From positions 1 to 37,130 of the forward strand of contig JAKCWW010000656.1 in the NCBI GenBank assembly GCA_026260175.1: a DNA stretch of 37,130 nucleotides, written 5' to 3'. The translations under genes were made by a program, and so were the position numbers. Source of the DNA: Reticulitermes lucifugus (Eukaryota; Arthropoda; Insecta; Blattodea; Rhinotermitidae). Below the pieces are notes generated by a model, which saw nothing but the letters and a program-made list of their open reading frames with translations, searched no databases and was not told where the DNA came from. Positions 30,836 to 37,130 of the stretch are shown one piece after another (the first letter of the stretch is position 1; the number at the start of each line of letters is the position of its first letter).

Positions 30836-32145
30836 GTGACAATGATACATATGCTCATGTTGATACCGTCATGTTTGTGGTTTCCCTGTCCCATTAAGAG
30901 CGATTTACCAAAGAACGTCTTATATACATACAGTATGTGTCTGATGCGGCATTGCTGTTGTCATGGTAACCATGACGTCGCACTTAGTAACCAATCGAAT
31001 TTCGCCGTCGGGTCACTGTTTCGGAAAGCACGCGTACGGTGGCCCAGCGTTTGTAGGCTGGTGGTACGGTATTGAGTCGGTCTCGTACCAGCATCCACCG
31101 AAGGAGGCCTGTGGGTGGGTTGTTTTGTAACACTAATGTCAATGAATGAGAGTCATACAGTTGTCATTCGTAAGTGTGTTTCGATAACCGATAAATGGCA
31201 TGTGGGTTGCGGCGATGATTACAGATATTGATTTTATGTTATTGTTTGAATCAGCTGATCGTACTTTACAGGTATATGAGAGAGGTCAAGCCGTCGGTGG
31301 TAGTAAATGCGGAGTTTAGTTTCCTTTTGTGAAATTAACGACAGGTTTTGACGTCGACATATTCGAGTGACAAGAATATAATTATGGTTAAAATATGGAA
31401 ACATGGGTCATATATCAGTGATGAAAGAATATGCATTTTATATCTTATGTGACAGACTTTTTTTATTAAACGAAATACAGCTCATATATGAGGAATGTCA
31501 TGTGGTGTAAAATATAAACATGAGAGGCGTTCTACATAAAATTAAATTTTGTTGTGAACAGTGAATGAATGAATGAATCAATAAAAATAAGCGAATGAAC
31601 TAGATATGTCAGTTTATTTTAAATAAATATATATAGAAATACATTTATTTTAAATAAGTATTTATAGAAATACAGAACAATAAAGTAAAAGTAATCATCT
31701 TGAAAGTGACTGACCAAACTATGAAAAGCTGGATGGAGTGTTGCAAGTTGAATTTAATTTAGTTTAATCAAATCTTTAGTCTCAATGTGAACTTTATTTG
31801 AAAAGTCACCTTCAGATTGCTGTTGGTACAATGTGCACAGTATATATCAGAAATGTGCATGCATAAGATATAGAAACTGGAAGTTTGTTACTAATATAGT
31901 TAGTGAGTTTGTGTGTTAATGTTAAGCAGAGATTCACTGTCATCAGTTTTTGCCATCAGACAAAGCCTACTTCACAGTTGTCTGAAACCAGAATTTTGTG
32001 GGTACTTCTTTGAAGGGTGCCTCCACATTTTGGGAGCTATGTGGGCATGATTTACAATTCTGCAGTTGTTACAGTTTAGGGTTTTGCAAGAAGGTAGTTC
32101 TGAAATTGTGCATACACTTGTGCAACATGTCTCTTGTTTTTGCAG
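30836..32145. promoter_or_regulatory. Upstream region of the spliced gene, including a likely 5' end
   Basis: CpG is ordinary up to about 31,385 (for example ACGTCGACATATTCGAG near 31351-31367) and then nearly vanishes. In insects with gene-body methylation such a drop often marks the start of the transcribed, methylated part. A non-coding first exon must exist upstream, since a strong acceptor (CTCTTGTTTTTGCAG, ending 32145) precedes the start codon. Possible donors are ACAG|GTATAT near 31271 and ACAG|GTTTTG near 31343. I see no TATA box I would trust. The AT-rich 31,400-32,130 would be intron. Confidence 0.35.
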
Positions 32146-32694
32146 CTGCAGTGGAGATGGTGGACTTCTTAAACTCTACACCAAAAGATGGAAATGATGG
32201 CCACCTACGACATATCATGGGGAAGACTCAAGGCATTCTTAAATCAAGGTTTTTGTCTGTCCTTGAAGGTAGCAATGATTTGCTGACAGGGTTGTCGTCC
32301 AAATTGGAGTCTGCCCTCAGTCTCAGCACAGATTCTGTGTCAGAGAGCACAGTACCAATCAGTAATGTGGAGGAGAACCATCAGGTTACAAATAGTCAAG
32401 CAACAACTGAAGTCTTCACTCGGAAATTACGGTTCCCACAGTTTGGTTCTGGACTTTCTTTTGAGGATTACACCACCATTGCAAGGCATAAACAAGGGAA
32501 AGCATATTCAAAGGAAAATACATTTGATTCAAGAAGTGGTGAAAATGGACTAAAAGTAGTTGGTGCAAAAACCAGTGAAGATCATTCATGTGCATCGAGC
32601 GAAAGCAATAATGATATTTTGAGCAAGTTCAACCAGACAGTTGAGCTGAAGGCAACAGGTCCCGACCCATACGACAAACTTCGGTATAAAACAG
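32146..32694 (+). CDS. KIAA0513-like protein, first coding exon
   Basis: An exon bounded by acceptor TTGTTTTTGCAG (to 32145) and donor ACAG|GTACCA. Translation probably starts at ATG 32157 (GAGATGG context, purine at -3 and G at +4), reading MVDFLNSTPKDGNDGHLRH. The 179 codons plus one base encode a polar segment: residues about 20-55 could form an amphipathic helix (QGILKSRFLSVLEGSNDLL). The rest is Ser/Glu/Asn-rich and looks disordered, with a short conserved-looking DPYDKLRYKT tail. The open frame extends upstream to 31998, but that part is across the splice site. A second donor in the same phase (CAACAG|GTCCCG, 32658) is possible. The naming comes from exon 3. This exon has no domain I recognise. 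Confidence 0.6.
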
Positions 32695-34447
32695 GTACCA
32701 TGGAGTTTCTTAAATTTGTTTTTAAATGTCTCTATAGTGGATCTGTCATGCAAGCATGTACATACACATAAAACCATGTGACTGAAGTTTTCAATTATTT
32801 TGGAAGTAGGTCTTAGTTATTAAATGTTCAGAAAGTTTAGGTTGGCATTTATGTCAAACCTAAAGAACAGAATCGAATTTAAAATTGTTTTTGACAGAAT
32901 TTGGATGCTTAAAGAAAGAAACAGGTTTAAGGAGTTCAGATCTCCCCTTTCTTTCATCAGAAGTACACGAAACCTTAATATCTCAAAGTAGTGTTGTTAT
33001 TACCATTTAAGTTGTTCTATTCATACCATGTGAAATGAATTATATAATTTCAAAATAAATTCCTTTGCCTGTTAATTTTATTGAGACAAAATACTGCTGC
33101 CATCCTACAAGCAAACTGTTTTGACTTATGTCAGTGGTCTTCACACTCTTTAATATCTGTGGAACCCTTGTGACAAAATCTGAATTTTGCAGAACCCCTG
33201 TAGAATAAAGTATTCTCTTTGGTGCAGTAATGAAACAAACCTTTTAAATCACAAACTTATGTTTTAAAAAATAAAATATTTGTGCACATTTATGTGAAAC
33301 AAAATTTTATTTTTTGTGACCTTTGGGTTCTTTAATAGCATGGTACAATTAAAGTTGCGAAATCCAACACCTCTAGTACCAAATATTGTAATTGCCTGTA
33401 TATTAGAATGTTATATCACGTGTGTATCTTAGTGTAGCTAGCAACCTCATGGACAGATCTAACCATTTAATTGTCACATTATATCCTGTTCTCTTTTCCC
33501 TGCCACATTTCTGTTCACCTATCACTATTTATGTAACATGGTGTGTGTGTATACAGAATTTTCTACATCAGGTGTGCTAAAGTTCAAGATGTTAATTTAT
33601 GAGCCATTTTGAGTAAAAAAGTGCTGTATCAACAATGCCAAATTATCAACCGCTAACACCGCTGCAAACATTTTAATGTATGTATATGGCTGTAACTGAA
33701 AATTGTACAGTACTTGTATCTTATCATACTGTACAAATAAAAGGAAATGTGTGTCGGATGACACCACAAAAAGAAAGATATCCATTAAGTTCTAACATAA
33801 CAAAACAAAGGCAGCAATTAACCCTTACCCTACTGTACATACAACATCAAACGAAAATTATGTGTCAGATAATACCACATAGAACTATCAAAAACTTACA
33901 CATTTTTTTCTTTGGGGGGGGGGGGAGAAAATTGAAAATGTTTTTTGTAATCATGTTCTGCCTGTCAGTACTTTGTCCTTTATTTGCAAACATGAATGTA
34001 ATTGATTTCTTTTTAGTACTGTGAAATGTGACATGTTTACAGCTTTTTGATAATCTGCAAAATGTTGATCACGAAAATAACCATCAGAAGATTCAAATAC
34101 ACACAGTTGTTCTTTTCTTGTTGTTTGTTTTTATTTGTGTGCAAGACATAAAATGTACATGCCACTTAGTACATAAATGAAAATAATGACGTTATTTAAA
34201 TAAGAACAAATATGTCATTCTCATGTGATACAAAGCCTTTACCTGCCGTTGTGGCCAACATCATGCAGTGTTGCTGGTTTTATAAATGCGTATGCGAGTT
34301 GGTTATTGCAGTTTTCTTCCCCTGTGATGTGATGTACAATTCTTTCATCAATGTTTGGTATTAGCATACTAGTTACCTTACAAGCGAGTTTTATTGTATA
34401 GTTTCATAACATTGTTGGCATGTATAATCTAACTTGTTTGTTTACAG
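32695..34447 (+). other. Intron 1 of the KIAA0513-like gene
   Basis: GT...AG intron of 1753 bases between coding exons 1 and 2. CpG-poor and AT-rich. It contains a hAT-like end at 33132 and a G run at 33917-33928. An open frame at 33680-34024 inside it has no motif. Confidence 0.6.
33132..33215 (+). mobile_element. hAT-like transposon end in intron 1
   Basis: CAGTGGTCTTCACACTCTTT followed by TGTGGAACCC and GCAGAACCCCTG looks like the terminal and subterminal part of a Buster/Charlie-type hAT element. I could not find the opposite inverted end downstream, so the right limit is arbitrary. Confidence 0.45.
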
Positions 34448-34549
34448 AGGCACCTAGTAGTGGCTCAGCAAGTGATGGAGATGGGTATGGTCCAAGCACA
34501 AGTCTCGACTTGTCGGATCATGATGGAAAGAAATACTGGGTAAGATCTG
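34448..34549 (+). CDS. KIAA0513-like protein, second coding exon
   Basis: A 102-base exon: acceptor TTGTTTACAG (to 34447) and donor ATCTG|GTAAGT. It encodes APSSGSASDGDGYGPSTSLD and continues with LSDHDGKKYWVRS, a Ser/Gly/Asp-rich linker. It begins and ends in phase 1: the split codons are G|AG (Glu) and G|GT (Gly), consistent with exons 1 and 3. Its length is a multiple of three, so it can be skipped without a frameshift. A second good donor, CTGG|GTAAGA, ends the exon ten bases earlier at 34539 but would shift the frame in exon 3. Confidence 0.65.
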
Positions 34550-34851
34550 GTAAGTATAATTTGTACATACCCAGGATATGTTTAAAAAGTCAATAAGTTT
34601 CAATTTTAAATGTTCATATTTTTTTGTCTACAGTCAGTAGAACTTTTCCAGCTAACCAAATTGGAGTAAAAAATATCCTTTCAGATCACAATTCTCAACA
34701 GATTGTTTTCATTTTTAATTTCCTACCAGAATAAATTCCAGATGTAAAAACGTATGATGTACTGTCTAAAGTATTTCTGTTCAAGGTTCATGATGGTTCT
34801 GTACTTATATCCTCCACATTGTCATTCTTTTTATAAAATTAATTAAGCTAT

Positions 34852-34872
34852 TTGTGTGTGTGTGTGTGTGTA
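34852..34872. repeat. (TG)n microsatellite
   Basis: About ten TG dinucleotides in intron 2 of the gene. Confidence 0.95.
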
Positions 34873-35629
34873 TAGTACTGAAGCTTTAGGTTCTGTAACG
34901 GGGAACTCATTGTTCCAATAAAAATCAGTAAGTAGAGGATTGATTAGTTAAAGGCCCAAGTCTTAATTAAGTGACTAACTAAATAAAATAATTCTCTGGC
35001 AAAGTTGTCCTTGAGTAGAAACTGCCATTCACTCTTTTAACTAAGGTCTGGTACTGAATTCTGTTCAGTGTAGTTTTGCCAAATCTGTGCCTGTGTGATT
35101 CATTTGAATACTGTCCTAACCATCACTGCACATATCTCCCAGGAGTTCCAGTCCCTTTAATTCTGCCAACCACTGCTGTTTTTAATAGTATCTTACATGC
35201 TCTGACTGCCTTATCTTTTTTACTGTCAGTATGTAAATGTTATTTTCACTCACTTGGGCCCAGATGTTCTCCTTAGTACATTTTCAGAGCATCCTCACTA
35301 TATATCCACTCCTCAAGCATGAAGAACCAAGTTTCCTATCCATGTGAATGAACATACAAAATGGTAGTTTTATGTTTTAATCACAGGTGTTCAGAATGGA
35401 AGCAGGAAAATAAGAGACTCTGGAATATATTGTGGTATGCATTTTATAAAGGTTGTCTTCTCTTATTTTGTCATGAATTCCTTAGTTTGATTGTAACACA
35501 AATTTTCAAGGTGTGCAGTTGTTTTCTAAATACCTTCATTTTAAGAATTCAAACCCATATGAGTAAACTTGACATGCATTGATCAAAAACTTCTTACAAC
35601 TTGAGTTTAATGCTTGTCTTACAATAGTA

Positions 35630-36050
35630 GGTCCCATGTCACCATAACAAGACATCCTGAGGTTTTGGGTGGAAGAGGTGCCTTCAGGTACGCAGGGTAA
35701 CAGCAAATATGGTTGTAGACAGCTGACAGGGTGTGGTCCTCCAGCCTGGGGCATTGGGCACCTCCTCATTGTGAAACCCATCATGTTACAGAATGTTACA
35801 CTGGGCCTTGGATTTTGACAGATTCATTGGAATGACATACAGAACATAAAGTGGACATATGATGCGAATTAAAATATGCCTTAAAAATGGTGGAAGGAAG
35901 TTGACTGGATTCATCTGGCCCAGAATAGGGACCATTGGTGGCCTGCTGTGAATATGGCAATGAGCCTTCATGTTACATACATTTAGAGGAATTTCTTGAC
36001 TAGCTGAGGAACTATCAGCTCCTCAATTAGGACTTTGGTACATGAGTTAT
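35630..36050 (+). pseudogene. Decayed LINE C-terminus in intron 2, family 1
   Basis: In shifting plus-strand frames: LVGRPE-like remnants, then near 35880-35950 a run equivalent to DWIHLAQNRDHWW and AVNMAMSLHV. This corresponds to the DWI-LAQDRD-W---V--AMNL tail that ends this LINE family, followed by a 3' region (CTAGCTGAGGAACTATCAGC) related to that after 27750. Inserted in sense orientation relative to the host gene. Confidence 0.7.
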
Positions 36051-36193
36051 TTATCAAGATTGTATTAACTGTTGTTTGTCAGTAGGCAAAATTCGGTGTA
36101 TTGTAATACCACACTACACACTGCACTATCTGAATTCAAGATTGAATTTACAATCTCTTTCTCATCTTAATGATGTACCATTACATTTTTAAG

Positions 36194-36363
36194 GTTCTGA
36201 GGGGTCAGTCCAGTCATGGGCTTCAAGTTTAAGTTTTGACAGTCTGTCCGATGAGATGACAGCAGAAGCTGTGGAGTTCATGAGGAAGTTTGTTGGAGAT
36301 CTGTTCCGAGAGAGCTCAGCTATACCACTCGATCAGAAATCTAAATTTGGGCAGCTTGCTCAG
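36194..36363 (+). CDS. KIAA0513-like protein, third coding exon (start of SBF2-type domain)
   Basis: A 170-base exon: acceptor TTTTTAAG (to 36193) and donor CTCAG|GTATTT. It encodes SEGSVQSWASSLSFDSLSDE, then AEAVEFMRKFVGDLF, then IPLDQKSKFGQLAQ. As I recall vertebrate KIAA0513, it has a serine-rich linker followed by a matching F-M-x3-Y-V-x2-I-F ... L-D-Q-x2-K-x-K-F-G segment at the entrance of the SBF2 domain, then a WFARYV / SAQRC region that would lie in the next exon, outside this window. Human KIAA0513 is a cytoplasmic, brain-enriched protein reported to bind KIBRA and HAX1; function in insects is unknown. The exon ends in phase 0. The gene is incomplete at the right edge. The assignment is from memory of a short match, so a related SBF2-type protein is possible. 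Confidence 0.6.
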
Positions 36364-36544
36364 GTATTTTATTGTGATTATACATTTGATTACAATCATG
36401 ACATTTAAGAGATAAACATAATTTAATTGGCTGTTTTAACATATAAGATTAGAGTTAAGAAGGAAGGGACAGAGGTATGAAAGCAATGAATGTAAAATGA
36501 GGAAGGTAGTGAGGAATGAAGATATGAATGTTATAAATGTATTC

Positions 36545-37130
36545 ATTCTGTAGTCTGTCTTACAACAGGTCTGTAGCCTCTTCCAAAGTGAGTTCTGCAC
36601 ACAGTGCGATCTAGTGCTTCCTCTTTCAATTTCCAGTATCATCTCTTTTCCTTAAGGTCATCCAGTAGCTGCTTATTCCTTCTTCCTCCTCTTCCCATCA
36701 TTTCTATCCTCCCCTTTAACTTTCCTTCAATCATGTGTTTTAGAAGACAGTTTCTATGCAACATGCGACCAATCCAGTTAGCCTTTCGTCTCTTTATTAT
36801 ATGTAGGATATTCCTCTCCTCTTTGACTCCATGTATACTTCTTCATTTCTCACATGATCAGTCAAACTGATCTTCTCCATTCTTCTCCAGCACCACATTT
36901 CAAAACTTTCCAGGTATTTCTGATCTACTTTCCGAAGTGTCGCATGTTTCAGCACCACACAAAGCTATGTTCCAAATGTAGCACTTTACTAGTTTCTTAC
37001 TCAAATTTAAGTCCATTTTGCTGGTGACAAGAGTCTTCTTCTTGTTAAATGCTGCTTTTGCCATGGCAATTCTGGATTTAATTTCATGTGTACAACTTGC
37101 ATCATTTGTTATCATGCTACCCAAATAATT
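36545..37130 (-). pseudogene. LINE C-terminus in intron 3, family 2 (continues off the edge)
   Basis: The minus-strand frame 37124-36900 encodes GSMITNDASCTHEIKSRIAM, AKAAFNKKKTL, KLVKCYIWNIALCGAET: the classic region after the RT core of an insect non-LTR retrotransposon (YLGS.I..D..C..EI..RI..AK.AF...L...K...L..K...Y...LYGAETW). After CDTSES the frame is broken. Downstream (toward 36545) the match with 3570-3938 carries the rest of the C-terminus and 3' end. Antisense to the host gene and within intron 3. Confidence 0.85.

Larger units (their letters stand above)
34550..36193 (+). other. Intron 2 of the KIAA0513-like gene
   Basis: GTAAGT...AAG intron of 1644 bases. It holds a (TG)n tract (34852-34872) and a decayed LINE tail (35630-36050). 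The remainder, 34,880-35,620, shows nothing I recognise. Confidence 0.6.

Noticed and set aside
31998-32156. Upstream extension of the first coding exon from an earlier ATG
   Set aside because: A strong splice acceptor ends at 32145 and the ATG at 32157 has a good context. The extension is Cys/Leu-rich and looks like intron sequence.

Overview
The window is a piece of a large, repeat-dense animal genome, most probably a hemimetabolous insect. There are no bacterial-style operons and open frames are short. One gene is spliced with GT-AG introns. The rest is dominated by decayed transposable elements. Several repeats (the tRNA-derived SINEs, the LINE C-termini, and a dispersed repeat whose complement can be read as a short QTDMTKLIVAFRN-type peptide) look to me like families common in cockroaches and termites. 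That placement rests on memory and was not checked by a search.

Layout. Positions 1-31,390 are intergenic, CpG-containing and full of relics. These include a 10 x 40 bp minisatellite (5911-6310), a roughly 20 x 34 bp minisatellite (29024-29700), a 150 bp near-perfect hairpin (5192-5341), and four tRNA-derived SINEs (7558-7816, 19176-19414, 26110-26346 on the minus strand; 23121-23418 on the plus strand, interrupted by a 119-base N gap). There are also two broken Tc1/mariner-type transposases (8897-10800 and 14208-14650), a hAT transposase C-terminus (22340-22480, minus), three short DNA elements with recognisable ends (23505-23703, 24750-25128, 28243-28418), LINE tails, and a four-copy dispersed repeat.

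The most interesting intergenic signal is a set of inverted-dimer elements (1839-2457 and 9266-10376, with shorter relatives at 6412-6492, 20061-20242 and 21079-21256). Their units carry a conserved hairpin, CTGATGA + T + 4-5 bp stem + GAAAC + a short palindrome ending in a possible cleavage triplet. This resembles a minimal type I hammerhead ribozyme, as known from terminal repeats of Penelope-like retroelements. One dimer sits inside a mariner-like transposase, flanked by an 8 bp duplication. The two halves of the broken transposase are in register once the insertion is discounted.

From about 31,390 to the end CpG almost disappears, and this segment holds the only credible host gene. Three coding exons on the plus strand (32146-32694, 34448-34549, 36194-36363) join in consistent phase to 270 codons and continue beyond the right edge. 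Exon 3 carries a segment resembling the start of the SBF2-type domain of the vertebrate protein KIAA0513. Its introns contain LINE fragments and a hAT-like end.
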